Notes: generated from the letters alone by a model not told the origin. 53,805 nt of DNA from an uncultured Acholeplasmatales bacterium (GCA_927433595.1 CAKMJY010000010.1:1-53805), one strand, 5' to 3'; numbered from the stretch's first letter, positions 1-11,500 are shown. Program-made: numbers and translations.

Positions 1-239
1 ACCCAGATAGCGCAACCCCAAGACCACCGGCTTGGAATGTACCAACAACGGCCATAACAGCACCGAATAGCATTTGTGGACGCATCTGAGGAATTGTAAT
101 ATAAAAGATTTCTTGTGTTCTATTTTTAATACCATCGATATAGGCTGCTTCATAAAGCGTTTGGTCGATATTCAAGTCCCCTGCTAACATCGCAAGGAAC
201 CCAACACCCATACTACTCCATAAAGAGACCACAATCATG
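1..239 (-). pseudogene. internal fragment of a second MalF-type permease gene (cut by window edge)
   Basis: Read on the minus strand, this stretch encodes the cytoplasmic EAA-loop part of a MalF-type ABC sugar permease ([10 protein letters not shown], then IPQMRPQ). It aligns without gaps to 744-982 inside the intact permease gene of this window, with 12 differences in 239 bases (about 95% identity), mostly at third positions. That pattern suggests a once-functional paralogue, not a recent copy. It has no start of its own: its first bases are fused to the malG fragment at 235-240, and reading of malG stops at a TGA there. The rest lies outside the window. It may be the tail of a deletion joint or an assembly chimera. 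Confidence 0.75.
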
Positions 240-573
240 CCTTTAAACCATATGCGGATAAAGCCGTAATCGTAATCGCGAAGAATACCCCAACACCTGT
301 GATTAATAAGCTATTAATTAAGTATCTTGAAAATGGTACGCCGGATGCCGATGAAATACGTGCTAGTTCCGTAAAGTTATTTAGAGTCGCATTTCTAACA
401 AAGAATCTTGGTGGATATGCGAACAGTTCACTAATTGGTTTAAAGGCATGATTGATGATGAATAATATAGGCAGTAACATCATAATGGCCATTGGGATTA
501 AGATTAGATAAAATCCGATTTGGCTTCTATGAAAGCTCGTTGGATTGATTCTTGTGCCTTGGAAACTTGCCAT
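235..573 (-). pseudogene. truncated MalG-type ABC sugar permease (N-terminal 112 residues)
   Basis: This is the N-terminus of a second inner-membrane permease subunit of a CUT1-type carbohydrate ABC transporter. It has a first membrane segment (IGFYLILIPMAIMMLLPILF), a periplasm-like loop beginning NHAFKPISELF, and the start of a second segment ending AYGLKA. Intact MalG proteins have about 280-300 residues with an EAA loop near the C-terminus; here the frame hits TGA after residue 112. From base 239 down, the DNA matches a malF internal region instead. It starts three bases after the malF stop, so it was the next gene of the sugar operon. It is probably non-functional unless an intact malG follows outside the window. 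Confidence 0.75.
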
Positions 574-576
574 AAA

Positions 577-1461
577 TTAATCCCTCTCTCCTAGAATTTT
601 TTGTGTCACTTTCGATAACGAATAGACAATTAACAATAGTGCAACGCTCACTGCCGAAGCATAGCCCATGGCATATCTGATGAACCCGAAGTCTTCAATA
701 TGGTTGACAATTAATTGCCCAGCATATTGAGGTGTTGGGTTAGACCCAGATAGCGCAACCCCAATACCACCGGCTTGGAATGTACCAACAACGGCCATAA
801 CCGCACCGAATAGCATTTGCGGACGCATTTGCGGGATCGTAATATAAAAGATTTCTTGTGTTCTATTCTTAATACCATCGATATAGGCTGCTTCATAAAG
901 GGTTTGGTCAATATTCAAGACCCCCGCTAACATCGCAAGGAACCCAACACCCATACTACTCCATAAAGAGACCACAATCATGATCGTCATTAAATAGTCA
1001 GGTGATTGTAAGAACTGAATTGGTTCTAATATAACGCCCCAGTTCATCAACCAGCTATTTAAATACCCATTGGCATCACCAGAGAATATAATACGCCACA
1101 TTGAAGCAAGCGCTACCCCCATGGTTAGAGATGGTGAATAAAGAATAATGGCTAAAACCGTTCTAGGTTTAGATGGAATTTGTGCTAACATCCAAGCCAG
1201 TAAAAATGATAATAAGTAACCAACTGGACCAACGATCAATGCAAATCGAATGGTATTAGGTAATACATTTTGCATGAATACGGTGTCCATGGTGATTAAT
1301 TCAATATAGTTTGTGACTGCAATATAGTTTGGTGTTTGAATGGCGTTAAAGTACGTTAAGGATAACCCCATTGCAATGATCACCGGTACAATGATGAATA
1401 CTGCAAATAATGTCCAATACGGTACGATAAACCATGCTGGATGATTCATTCTTTTAAGCAT
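577..1461 (-). CDS. ABC sugar transporter permease, MalF type
   Basis: This 294-residue polytopic membrane protein is one permease half of a CUT1 carbohydrate importer. The first membrane segment is [20 protein letters not shown]. The ATPase-docking EAA loop is visible as [20 protein letters not shown]. The length is normal for the family. The start codon overlaps the 3' end of the upstream solute-binding gene by 8 bases and has a strong Shine-Dalgarno (GGAGGTAG) inside that gene, so the two are translationally coupled. From its operon it should carry beta-1,3-gluco-oligosaccharides. No ATPase subunit is encoded in the window, so a shared MsmX/UgpC-type ATPase elsewhere is likely. Confidence 0.92.
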   Translation of the reverse strand: MLKRMNHPAWFIVPYWTLFAVFIIVPVIIAMGLSLTYFNAIQTPNYIAVTNYIELITMDTVFMQNVLPNTIRFALIVGPVGYLLSFLLAWMLAQIPSKPRTVLAIILYSPSLTMGVALASMWRIIFSGDANGYLNSWLMNWGVILEPIQFLQSPDYLMTIMIVVSLWSSMGVGFLAMLAGVLNIDQTLYEAAYIDGIKNRTQEIFYITIPQMRPQMLFGAVMAVVGTFQAGGIGVALSGSNPTPQYAGQLIVNHIEDFGFIRYAMGYASAVSVALLLIVYSLSKVTQKILGERD

Positions 1462-4400
1462 TATCTACCTCCGTTAACCATAGGTCAATGTTATAAATCG
1501 ATGGGACTGTATAATTCTTGATGACGACGCCGTTTTCGACGTAGCCAAATTCAGCCATCTTATACAAGATTTCGCGATTTGAAATACGAACCGCATCATC
1601 TAGCGCTAATCTTGCGTTTAAACCGTTATAAACAATCTTACTCCAAGCATTGGAGATTTCACGTTCAACCATATAAGTACCAGGTATACGAGATGCTTCA
1701 ATACCGTAAGTCCATTGTTCTAAGACCACTTGTTTGAATTGTTCAGGCATACTAGATTCCATAAAGGCATTGACGTTAGCAGAGTTCCAGAAGTATTGTT
1801 TACCATACGTGGTTTGCAAATTAAAGGCAAATTCTGATTGAACCTCTGTTGACATCCACCAAGATAAGAAATCCCATGACTCTTCTTTATATTTGGTTGA
1901 CGATAAGATCATCGATGCTTGTGCACCAACCGGTGAATATCTAACGATTTCATCTGTGAATTCATCATAAACACCTGGGTGTAAATCCATACCCCATAAC
2001 CCATCTAACTCAGATGCAGCTGTGGTTAATAAAATGTATGTGGATAAATCCGATACCCCTATCGGCAATGTGCCATATCTAAATTGATTATAGAAGCTAG
2101 CAACACGTTGTGGTAAGTTATAAAGGGTAAATAAATCACTCATCAATTCGATACCTTCAAGCGTTTCATCGCTATTAATAGCGGTTGACATACCATTTGG
2201 CGCATATAAATCGCCACCGAATTGGTAAATGAATGGTAGGGTTGCCACAAATGGTTTTAACCCTTCATATTGTGCAAGTGGTACGAAATAGTTCATACCA
2301 TAACTTTGTAATAACGGTAAAATCTCAATAATCTCATCCCATGTTTGTGGGATATCTGTGACACCAATTGAGTTAAGAATATCTTCTCTGTAATAAGTCA
2401 CCCAGAAGTTTTGTGTTTCTGGTAAGCCATAAACCCCTTGTTCAAAGACATAAGGAATCATCGCGCCTTTAGAGAAGTTTGTGACTAAGTCTTCATAACC
2501 TTCAAACTGTCTTAAGTCTAGTGATGCTTGTCTGATAGCGAAATCATAAGGAATCCAGTGATCGACACCAATTGCTAAATCTGGTGCATCACCTGCAATA
2601 TTCGCAAGGATCAGTTTATTTTGGTCAGGCATTTGTGATAATGTGATTTTCATATCGCCTTGATAAGATCTATCAATCATCATTTGCATGATTTCGATAT
2701 ATTGTCTTGGATGGTTTACCCAAACAACCAGTTCATTAGAACCTCTATTTGATGCAGAATATGGGTTATTCACAAATGATAATACCAAGCGTTTTAACCC
2801 TTCCCAGCTACTAACAAACACGTTAGCGTATGGTTTGGACAATGTTGTGTCACCATGAACGATGGTTCTTTCTAATTCTAAGTTTTGACGCATCAAGCGT
2901 TGCATCAAGTCACCAAGCATTTGGTTAACGGACGAATCACCATCAGAGAATTGAACCATTCTACCCGGTAATTTGTTAACGTTATTTGCGATGCTAGTTA
3001 GTCTATCTGCTGCCACTTTCAGGTTTAGTATTTCAGATGGAGCATCATTATTGGATAATGACAATAATGTTTGATACAGTTGTCTAAGTTCAAATGACCA
3101 ACGGTCAATGTCGCCTTGTGCCTCTGGGAAATAAGTTTCAATGTCCCAGTCACGGTAACGGTCTGTACCACCTGATGTATATTTTTTAATTCTAAGTGAT
3201 AAGTCTTGAATATTACTCATAATGAGTTTAATGGTTTCAATCGTATTTCGGTATGGATATAAGACTGCTTCCATTGTGATGGTGTTTGTACCCGCTTCTA
3301 AATAAATCTTAACATTATCACCAGATTCATTCACTAATGTACGATTAACGAATGATGTGGTATACGGGAATGCATAAGCTTCTAATAAATCGAATGGCAC
3401 TTCGCCATTAATATATATTTTTCTGAATACAGGCATGTCTTTGATCAAATATTGTCTGTATCTAAATGACACGTTGTAATAGCCACTTTCTTCAACTTCA
3501 ATCTCATAAGTGATAGATTGACCACCATTTTGCCAAGAATCACCGAAAATGGTATTCATTTCCAAAAATTGTGTATTGTAGTAAAGACTTGATGGGTCTC
3601 TTTCCGCTCTTAAGCGAATCGACGCATCACTTCTTTCGTATAAGTGTTTAGCAGATATTTCGATGTTAGATTTAACCACATCACTATTACCGTGTTGAGC
3701 CAAATAAGCGTCATACGTTAAGATTGGTTCATCTTTCACGAAATACACTTGTCCAACTAAGTATGAACCACTTACGTGATTCAAGGTGATTTCGTCATTG
3801 CTTTCTAAGTAAAATGCGAAATTACCAGGATGCATGCCCTTTAAATCTTTAATCACTTGATTTTTCCAAGTCATGACTTTGCTTGAAGATGGTTGAATTT
3901 CATTTTCATAACGGTCTTTCGCAAATTCAGTTGAGTCGAACACCCAAGTGCTATCTAAAATCAGTGTTCTAGTTTCATAAAATGGATAATCACCATTTAC
4001 TTTGATGCCAATTTGTGTGGTTTGGACAGATGTAGTAACATCCATATAATCGATGGCTAAATAATATAAGCCACTTTCAATCGTGCCCACATTAAACGTT
4101 AATGTGTCACCGTGTGAATCAAACAAACCCACGGTATCAGATGCTTCAGGTTTTGAATCACGATACGCTTGAATTTGTGTTTGATATGTGTCTAAACTTG
4201 AATCAATTAGACTACCTACCATATCTAATGGAAAAAATGTCTTTTCAACATCTGTTTTTTGATAGTTCTTCTCCTCATAGGATTGCAAGACATTTGAGTA
4301 TGTGTCTTCCGTTACACTAGATGGTGCAGATACCTCGTACGCATGTGAGAGCACACGCGCGTCAAAAAAAACATTTTTAGAACTGACTCGGAAGAATGAT

Positions 4401-4543
4401 GCGACCACATAAATAACCAGTACGAGTGACAGTACCGATAGTATGGTTTTCTTTGCCCCAAACGCGACAAAAAATGCTTTTATATCCTTCCAAAGCTTTG
4501 ATAAAAAACGAATCACTTTCGTGTTCTTCAGGCGTTTTCTCAT
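1454..4543 (-). CDS. large membrane-anchored solute-binding protein with beta-sandwich modules
   Basis: This 1029-residue protein belongs to the glucan operon. In order it has a basic cytoplasmic N-terminus, one membrane anchor (about 32-52, [18 protein letters not shown]), and two beta-rich regions resembling carbohydrate-binding modules (about 135-275 and 295-445, each with a GYY/GLYYL strand and a VNGD or INGE turn). A mostly helical linker follows (450-595). The C-terminal region (about 603-1000) is a family-1 extracellular solute-binding domain with typical [13 protein letters not shown] and WWMSTEVQ segments. Typical solute-binding proteins have 400-480 residues and are lipoproteins. 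This one is anchored by a transmembrane helix and more than twice as long. Start ATG has GGAGG seven bases upstream. Its division of labour with the lipoprotein binding protein just upstream is unknown. Confidence 0.85.
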   Translation of the reverse strand: MRKRLKNTKVIRFLSKLWKDIKAFFVAFGAKKTILSVLSLVLVIYVVASFFRVSSKNVFFDARVLSHAYEVSAPSSVTEDTYSNVLQSYEEKNYQKTDVEKTFFPLDMVGSLIDSSLDTYQTQIQAYRDSKPEASDTVGLFDSHGDTLTFNVGTIESGLYYLAIDYMDVTTSVQTTQIGIKVNGDYPFYETRTLILDSTWVFDSTEFAKDRYENEIQPSSSKVMTWKNQVIKDLKGMHPGNFAFYLESNDEITLNHVSGSYLVGQVYFVKDEPILTYDAYLAQHGNSDVVKSNIEISAKHLYERSDASIRLRAERDPSSLYYNTQFLEMNTIFGDSWQNGGQSITYEIEVEESGYYNVSFRYRQYLIKDMPVFRKIYINGEVPFDLLEAYAFPYTTSFVNRTLVNESGDNVKIYLEAGTNTITMEAVLYPYRNTIETIKLIMSNIQDLSLRIKKYTSGGTDRYRDWDIETYFPEAQGDIDRWSFELRQLYQTLLSLSNNDAPSEILNLKVAADRLTSIANNVNKLPGRMVQFSDGDSSVNQMLGDLMQRLMRQNLELERTIVHGDTTLSKPYANVFVSSWEGLKRLVLSFVNNPYSASNRGSNELVVWVNHPRQYIEIMQMMIDRSYQGDMKITLSQMPDQNKLILANIAGDAPDLAIGVDHWIPYDFAIRQASLDLRQFEGYEDLVTNFSKGAMIPYVFEQGVYGLPETQNFWVTYYREDILNSIGVTDIPQTWDEIIEILPLLQSYGMNYFVPLAQYEGLKPFVATLPFIYQFGGDLYAPNGMSTAINSDETLEGIELMSDLFTLYNLPQRVASFYNQFRYGTLPIGVSDLSTYILLTTAASELDGLWGMDLHPGVYDEFTDEIVRYSPVGAQASMILSSTKYKEESWDFLSWWMSTEVQSEFAFNLQTTYGKQYFWNSANVNAFMESSMPEQFKQVVLEQWTYGIEASRIPGTYMVEREISNAWSKIVYNGLNARLALDDAVRISNREILYKMAEFGYVENGVVIKNYTVPSIYNIDLWLTEVDNA

Positions 4544-4567
4544 AAATTACCTCCAATAGATATGATA

Positions 4568-4592
4568 TCAAGAGGGCGTTATGCCCTCTTGA
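4568..4592 (-). other. intercistronic hairpin between two solute-binding protein genes
   Basis: A 10-bp perfect inverted repeat (TCAAGAGGGC / GCCCTCTTGA) with a 5-nt loop sits between the stop of the lipoprotein SBP gene and the start of the anchored SBP gene. On the transcribed strand it is followed by ATATCATATC, not a T-tract. It is therefore more likely a partial attenuator or 3'-end stabiliser than a full terminator. Confidence 0.6.
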
Positions 4593-4607
4593 CAGTCATT
4601 TAATATC

Positions 4608-6044
4608 TTATTCTGCGCCTAATGCGGCGATTTCTTGTTGTACTAATTCATTTGCTTTAAGGTTCCATTGTTCAGCAAATGTAGGTACTGCAGTTGGACC
4701 TGCAGTTTGTAACTCAGTCCATCTGTATGGATTTTCAGGATCTGAAACCCATGCCCAGAAAGTCTTATAGCCTGCTAACCATTTGTCAAGGTCAGGTCTA
4801 GCATTTGAAATACGGTCTAATGTATAATCAATACCTTCGATACCGTCTACTAGTGCATCTACTCTGTCCCAAACGCCTGGATAATCAGCCATTGGGAATC
4901 TGTCAAGATAGACAGGTGTTTCGCCAGCTAATTCAGCTGCTGCTTTGTCTTCTTCATATAAATCCAATCTTGCATTCCAACCATCTTGACCAAATGTCAT
5001 CCATTTAGCTAGTAGGAATGCTTCTTCAGGATATTTAGTTTGAGCAGAAACAGCTTGATAGTCTAAGATGGTAGGTGGGAATAAGCCTTCTGATCCAGAT
5101 GGATATGGCCAGAATCCCATGTTTATACCATTGTCTTTTGCTTCTTGTAATACCCAGAATTGCCATGAACCTTCGATATCCATCGCTGCATAACCAGTTT
5201 GGATAACGTAAGTTTGTAATGCTGGTGTATCTGCCCAGTCTTCTTCAGGATATCTAGAAGTAACACCTAGGTTATTTTCATAGTTATCGATTTCAACTTT
5301 AGCTTGCATTGCGGCAATCCACTCAGCATCTGTGTAGTTGAATTTTGTACCATCCCAGGTGTCATAACCATAAGATGTGTTGTTCATCATTGGCCATACT
5401 TGTTGGAAGTCTGGTGAACCATACCATGTGTCAAAACCGATGACTAAGTTTTCAGTATTAACAATGTCATAGTTTGTAATTGCTTTTGCAATTTCAACAA
5501 ATTCTGAATGTGTCCAGTCTTTAACAGGATAACCATTTTCATCTAAACGGAATTTACCCGCTTGTGATGTTAACCCAGAGTTTTCGAAAATATCTAAGTT
5601 AATGAAAATCCCTTTTAAGAATTGGAACGAAGGTACCGCATAACGGTGACCATTATAAACGGCTGTTGTTGCGATATCGTCATAAATCATTTGTGCGTCT
5701 GCATCTTCATCCCACATATCTGCTAAGTCAAGTGTTAAACCGTTTAGTACGATTGTTGGCACGTTGTCTGTTGCGAATACGTCAGGTAGTAGACCAGCTT
5801 GCGCTGCATTGACCAAGTTGCCAGTAAACTCAGCACCTGATCCTGTGATATCTTGACGCAATGTTACACGGATATTTGGATATTTTTCCATGAACTTGTC
5901 AAGCATGCGTTGATTGAATTCAGGGTTGCCCCAGTCCGCATATGTTAATTCGATGTATTTAGTTGTTGTACCACCGTTGCCACCGCATGCTGCAAGTGTT
6001 AGTGCTACAAAACCAACCATCATTAATGTTAATAATTTTTTCAT
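4608..6044 (-). CDS. lipoprotein solute-binding protein of sugar ABC transporter
   Basis: This is a 478-residue family-1 extracellular solute-binding protein. It has a classical lipoprotein signal (MKKLLTLMMVGFVALTLAAC, lipidated Cys20) followed by a Gly/Thr linker and a mature start YIELTYADWGNPEFNQ. Length and architecture fit CUT1 sugar-binding lipoproteins. The start is set by AGGAGA eight bases upstream. It sits between the CBM lipoprotein and the anchored binding protein, and a hairpin downstream could raise its expression relative to the permeases. By context the ligand is probably laminari-oligosaccharides; the sequence alone does not prove this. Confidence 0.92.
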   Translation of the reverse strand: MKKLLTLMMVGFVALTLAACGGNGGTTTKYIELTYADWGNPEFNQRMLDKFMEKYPNIRVTLRQDITGSGAEFTGNLVNAAQAGLLPDVFATDNVPTIVLNGLTLDLADMWDEDADAQMIYDDIATTAVYNGHRYAVPSFQFLKGIFINLDIFENSGLTSQAGKFRLDENGYPVKDWTHSEFVEIAKAITNYDIVNTENLVIGFDTWYGSPDFQQVWPMMNNTSYGYDTWDGTKFNYTDAEWIAAMQAKVEIDNYENNLGVTSRYPEEDWADTPALQTYVIQTGYAAMDIEGSWQFWVLQEAKDNGINMGFWPYPSGSEGLFPPTILDYQAVSAQTKYPEEAFLLAKWMTFGQDGWNARLDLYEEDKAAAELAGETPVYLDRFPMADYPGVWDRVDALVDGIEGIDYTLDRISNARPDLDKWLAGYKTFWAWVSDPENPYRWTELQTAGPTAVPTFAEQWNLKANELVQQEIAALGAE

Positions 6045-6054
6045 TGATTATCTC

Positions 6055-8571
6055 CTAAGCAAATACTTGATAAAGTAAGATTTCAGAAATTGTAAATACG
6101 CCAGCTTCGCTTACAAAACCTTCGCCAAGACCACCAAAGTCAAATTCAAATTTAACTTGATCAGTAATGTCATTTGCGACAACAAAGTCAACATATACTA
6201 CTTTTTCTTCATTTGCAGTTACTGCTACATCTTCTTTAGTGCCTTCTAGAATAGATTGGTAACCCCATGCAGGGACAACCATGTTAATTCTTAGGTCTCT
6301 AGTTACAGATGAAGTAACCACTACTTTAAGTCTGTATGAACCGGCTACTAAACCATTTAACATTTGGTAAACGTGTGGTTGATAAGCAGCTGCTAATGCA
6401 GTTACTGTAACGACTGCTTCGCCTTCAACTCTAGTCATAGAACCTTCGCCACCGCCTGCATTGTCATAAACCCAACCAACAACTTGGTTACCTTGGCCAT
6501 TTTTAATGATTTCAGGTGCTTCAGCAACTTTTTCTTTTAATGAAAGGTTATCTAATGTAACAACACCTGCTGCATAAGCTGGTGTAGTACCAAGCTCAAA
6601 GCTTAATACTAAGCCTGCATGGTCAGCTTCTGTGACTGTGAATTCAAATGTTTGTGACACAACTGCTGTTGTGATTGGTGATGCTAATTGTTCAAAGTAT
6701 GATAAGTAAGAACCTGGCACGAAAATCTTCACGTTCATGTCTCTTGCAACAGTTGCACTGACATCAAACTTAAGTTCGTATGTTTTGCCATTTTCTAAAG
6801 CGATACCGTCTTGGTTAAATTGAATTGTCCAAGCTGCACCTTCACTACCTGGTGAAACGATGTCTAGGATATGCGCATTGTTTTCTGTGTAAGTCACTTC
6901 TGCTGCAGTACCCCAGTCTTGGCTCCATAAGTAGAAACCTTGATTATCAAAATTAGTATTTACTAATAATTCATCTAATAATGCTTCTTGAAGTTTAATA
7001 TTGTCAAATGATACCACGGATGCTGCAAATGCAGGTGTAGCACCTAAGTCAAATTCAAACTTAGTGTTTTCTGCAGTTTTTTGAGCTGTAAATACCACTT
7101 CAATTGTTTGCCATTCAGTTGTGACATCGATAGCAGCTAATTTAGTGAATTCATAATAACCTAGACCTTCATTTGTAATAACAAAGTCAATGTCTCTTGC
7201 AACAGTAGATTTAACATCAAATGATGCTTTATATGTTACGCCTTCTTCTAATAATGGTAGTAATTGTACAAATTGAATTGTCCACGCTGCACCACCAGAA
7301 CCTGAAGCTGTAATATCCATTTCATAAGTGCCTTCTGTTGTGTTGATTGCACCTGTAAATGCTGCAGGTGTATCCCAATCTTGACCCCAAGTTGTCCATT
7401 CTGCTGGATCACCTAAAGCCGCTTCGAAGTCACCATTGACAATTAAGTTAGTTTCAGAGAATTGCATACCAACGACAGCAAGTGTTACCACGAATTCTTC
7501 GCTATTGCCAGCTGCATCTTCAACTGTATACGTTAATGTGTAAACTGCTTCAGCAGACGTGTCCACTGCAGTAACGACTGCTTGAGAACCATCTTTGATT
7601 TCAACTGTAATTTGGTCAGTAACATCACCATCAACAATGTCAAATGCTGTTACGCCAGCCATTGGATCGAATGTGCTATTTAATAATACGGTCTTATCAG
7701 CAGTTAAACCTGTGAATGTAGGTGCTGTTGTATCTGGGTCAGCAGTTGCTTCTTCGATTGTGATGTCATCAAACCAAAGTGTTGCATCTACTTTTTGTCC
7801 ACCGAATGTACCTAATTCGAATAAGATACCACCACGTGTATTTTCTTCAGGTTGGTTCATTGTAAATTTGTACGAATAAGTTGCCCATTCAGTCGTGATG
7901 ACTTTAGAAATTGCTAAACCAGGTTTGAAATCTGTAAACCAAGGTGCTGATGTTAATAATTCACCAACTTGTAGGTTTATTTCTTTTTCAACTGAAGACT
8001 TAGCTTTGAATGTGATTTCATAAGTCTTACCATTTTCGAATGGTACGTTCATTTGGCCAAATCTTGGTGTATAAACGTTTGAACCAGCGACAACGTCTAC
8101 TTTTAATGCGCCATCTTCAGCAGTAATTTCCATTGCTGCGCCATCGGCTACATAGTTAACAGCTGGATCTGTCCAACCGCCTGTACCTGCTGAGAAGTCA
8201 GGGTTAATTAACATTTGTCCTTCAACTTGTTCAGGATTTAATACGGTTAAATAACGCCATTTTTCAGCGACAAATTCGCCTACAGTTACCACATATTTAA
8301 TGGCTACTGCACCGACTGCTTGTGTATCTAACATGTGAGTGCTTGATACTGTAGCTGTTGTAACATAAGTGATTTGATCTGTGTAATCTACACCGTCATC
8401 CCCTGTAGCTGTTACGCCAGCTAATACATTAAACTCTGAGTTATAAGCGATGTCCATCTTGTCGCTTGTACCGGCGAATGTAATACGTGATAATTTGGCT
8501 TCTTCTTGACAACCAGCAAGTATTAATACGCCTAAAACAGATAATGCTAAAATCATAAATACTTTTTTCAT
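6055..8571 (-). CDS. cell-surface lipoprotein with four carbohydrate-binding-like modules
   Basis: This 838-residue lipoprotein (lipobox LILAGC, Cys21) has no recognisable catalytic domain. I see an Ig-like/DUF5011-type domain (about 25-110), a CBM4/9-like jelly-roll module (119-276), and a second Ig-like domain (281-368, starting DTTAPTFTGLTADK and containing DGDVTDQI). Three more jelly-roll modules follow (373-530, 533-682, 685-838). The modules share NGDFE-, GKTYEI/KF-, WTIQF- and F(E/D)LG-type strands. CBM4 members are known to bind beta-1,3-glucan, xylan and related glycans, so it probably captures glucan at the cell surface for the neighbouring binding proteins. Its stop overlaps the adjacent SBP operon layout closely, and its start overlaps the phosphorylase gene by 4 bases. 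It is strongly enriched in Thr, Val, Ala and acidic residues, as surface proteins are. Confidence 0.85.
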   Translation of the reverse strand: MKKVFMILALSVLGVLILAGCQEEAKLSRITFAGTSDKMDIAYNSEFNVLAGVTATGDDGVDYTDQITYVTTATVSSTHMLDTQAVGAVAIKYVVTVGEFVAEKWRYLTVLNPEQVEGQMLINPDFSAGTGGWTDPAVNYVADGAAMEITAEDGALKVDVVAGSNVYTPRFGQMNVPFENGKTYEITFKAKSSVEKEINLQVGELLTSAPWFTDFKPGLAISKVITTEWATYSYKFTMNQPEENTRGGILFELGTFGGQKVDATLWFDDITIEEATADPDTTAPTFTGLTADKTVLLNSTFDPMAGVTAFDIVDGDVTDQITVEIKDGSQAVVTAVDTSAEAVYTLTYTVEDAAGNSEEFVVTLAVVGMQFSETNLIVNGDFEAALGDPAEWTTWGQDWDTPAAFTGAINTTEGTYEMDITASGSGGAAWTIQFVQLLPLLEEGVTYKASFDVKSTVARDIDFVITNEGLGYYEFTKLAAIDVTTEWQTIEVVFTAQKTAENTKFEFDLGATPAFAASVVSFDNIKLQEALLDELLVNTNFDNQGFYLWSQDWGTAAEVTYTENNAHILDIVSPGSEGAAWTIQFNQDGIALENGKTYELKFDVSATVARDMNVKIFVPGSYLSYFEQLASPITTAVVSQTFEFTVTEADHAGLVLSFELGTTPAYAAGVVTLDNLSLKEKVAEAPEIIKNGQGNQVVGWVYDNAGGGEGSMTRVEGEAVVTVTALAAAYQPHVYQMLNGLVAGSYRLKVVVTSSVTRDLRINMVVPAWGYQSILEGTKEDVAVTANEEKVVYVDFVVANDITDQVKFEFDFGGLGEGFVSEAGVFTISEILLYQVFA

Positions 8572-11500
8572 TTGGCTTCCTCCCTATTTATAAATACATT
8601 TATTTCTAAAACGTTGCCTAAGCGAACGTCCGATGCCCATAATCCAATGTTACTGCCTTTAATCCAGTGAGACCCTTCATGGTTAATCACTTCAATGTCT
8701 GTGATCACTGCTTTATCATCATATGTATTTAAGCCAAGTGGATTCACATAAGTGATTTTTTGGCCATACAGTTTAAATGACGCTTTACCATCTTTGAAAT
8801 ACTTCTTGTGCAGTTTAGGTCTAAATGTTAAGCTTAAACCATTGTCAGTCATTTCAAATGGTTTTTTACCAATGAACATTTCTTTATACATCGATAACAT
8901 TTCTGCAGTCGATCCAGATAATCTAGATACGAACCCTTGACCATGTTTACTTGGGTCTGGGTTGGTCGATGTTGCTAAGAAACTGGAGTTTTCAAGTGGC
9001 GATCTGCCATACACTTCAGGATCCATAAAGCATACCAAGTTTGTATCTAGTTCTTCATAGAATTCATCATATAAACCAGCTTTAATCAAACCTAATAAAT
9101 ATTTATATGTCATATGTAAGAAGTTTGATTCACGTTCTAACCAACCTTTGGTAAATGCTCTAATACGGCCAATCTCATTCGAGAAAGCATCTAGCGATAC
9201 AGAAGTTTGATAGAACTTTTGTTTTTTATCGTAGAGTTCACTTGCTTTAATCGCCTGATAAAGTTTCTTTGCATACACTTTGTCATTGGTTTGTTTTAAA
9301 AATCTTGCTGGTGCTTCTAGGAATGCTGGGATTTTTACCATCTTGAATGCATTGATATGCACAAGTGGTAACCCGTAATGACCGATCACAGGTTCATTGT
9401 TTGATAAGATTTGTTCAAATTCAGTCGCTTCAAAGGTTAGATAAGTTGGCACAATATCGTCTAAGTTAATCGCCTTTTCACTAGCTTTCTCTAAATCATG
9501 TTCAATCTTTTCTAGTAGTTTTAAAACGGATTTTGAAGAAACTTTCGATAGAGTAACAGGGCTTAGTAATGCTTTTCTATAAGCTTCAAGTGCAGTTACT
9601 CTTTGGTCCCAAAGCTTATGCCCATCCCCAGTTAGTTTTTCATAGGCTGCCATTAAATCTAATAATGGTGTTAAGACTTCTATGTTGTGATCTTCTGCTT
9701 TAGCAAAAGCATCAACTAAGAAATGGTTTAGTTTCTTTAGCTCAAACATTTCTGATACACCAGAACCAAATAGACCTGGTAAACCGTTCATGGCATCATT
9801 CCAACCTGGTTTATTCGCTTCATAAGACAAGCCAATACCAGCAGGGTCTAATAGACCATATTTATTTAATACAAGTGTGACTAATTTAGACGCGAGTTCT
9901 ACTTCAATTGGTTTGTTATCTAACAAGAGGAAACTGTGGTCACCTTTAAAGTGATCAAGTGCACCATATTGTCTGACTTTACCATCTTTGGTTAAGACAT
10001 ATTTTTCATGTCTTGGTCTAACGTATGTATGACTGTCGAAGAATTGATAACGTTTATCTTCAAACAACAGCTTTTCTTGATGTTCAGGGTAAATATCTAA
10101 GTAACCTTCTAATAAATCATACAAGTAGGTAAAGTGGTCATTCCAATACCCTTCACCGAATGAGGCTTTGATGATTGGTTTTGAATCCTTTAAGATGACA
10201 AACATCATCGATTCAGCTTGTTGTTTATCATACCCATGGTCAATCAGTGCTTTATAGACTTGACCAGGTGTGAATGTTTGTTTTAGTAATGCTTGAGTGC
10301 CTTCATACGCCATTTGACCGACATACTTAAATTGTAATCCTTCAATCGATAGAGGATTATATCCATCTGCACCAATTAAGGATGCAAAGTGCCATAGGTT
10401 ATGGTCTTTGACGAATGGATGGAACCAAGTATCATTTCTTCTATTTTGAAGGACATCTCTAAAGTTACCATTACCTTGTGAGTAAAATTCTGGTGCAATC
10501 GAGAAGAAGTTATAATCTCGTTCTAGGTCACCATGTTTTCTAGAGAATAGATGGTAACTCACTTGTTGTCCTTTGGTTTCGAAGTTAAATGGTTCACCAC
10601 CTCTTAATAGATTATCTAGGTAACATTGTTTTAAGTAAGCATCAAATAGTGGTAATGCAGTTTCTGTTTCAATGTTGCTCGTTAAATCGTCGTGTAATTG
10701 TTTGTTTTCAATTTCTTTATGGTTTATATAATTTTGGTTTGTCTTACCAACAAACGCTTTTAAGATTTCTAAGTCAGATGTATAACCAATCAGTGCTGAA
10801 AATGTGAATGTCTTCTCTAGTTTTGTTTCATATAGTGAGAAGGCACATGGCACTTGGTTAACAGTCACTTGTGGTTTATGTGATAATTGCTTACTGCTTT
10901 GATACATAAAACCATATGGTTTGGCAAAAGATGTATCTTGTTCAAACACCATTTTTGTATCGGCGATGATGACTGGTTTCGCATCATCTGAGATTGGCAG
11001 GTAATAATTACCATCTGTCACTTCACTGACTTCTGCTGAGTCGCCAGTGGATGCTCTTAGTTTATAAAAAGCATACCCTTTTCCGAAATCAACGTCCATC
11101 CAACTTTGTAATAAGTTTGAGATGGCTTTGAATCCGCCGTAATCAATACCAGAAGGTAAGATTTGGGTTAATCCATCTAGGACTTCAATGTCTTTTTGAT
11201 CAAAACCAACGTTTTCAACGATGACTTTTCTAACCAATGCACCAAGTGGTTCATTTGGTAATGTAAAATACTTCACGGTTACTTTGATGCCAACCGTTTC
11301 GTTTGTCTCACAAATTGACACTGCTTCACGGTCAACCATGAGTTTTTGATTTAGGTTTTCTTCTTTGAAAAACTCATACGTTACGCCATTGACTTTAATG
11401 AATGTTCTAAATCCAATGGTCTTGGTGTACATGTAAGCGGCATTCGCTGGGAAGAATTCTAAGATTGCACCATTTTTGTCTTGTCTGCCAAATGAGGAGA

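Noticed and set aside
235-240. TGA at the malG/malF joint read as Trp (Mycoplasma code)
   Set aside because: All genes in the window use TGG for Trp and several genes end in TGA, so TGA is a stop here. Readthrough would also be out of frame for the malF-like part.
711-911. 66-residue ORF in the track, inside the malF gene
   Set aside because: It lies on the same strand in another frame of a clear MalF-type permease; the protein has no family features and no RBS.
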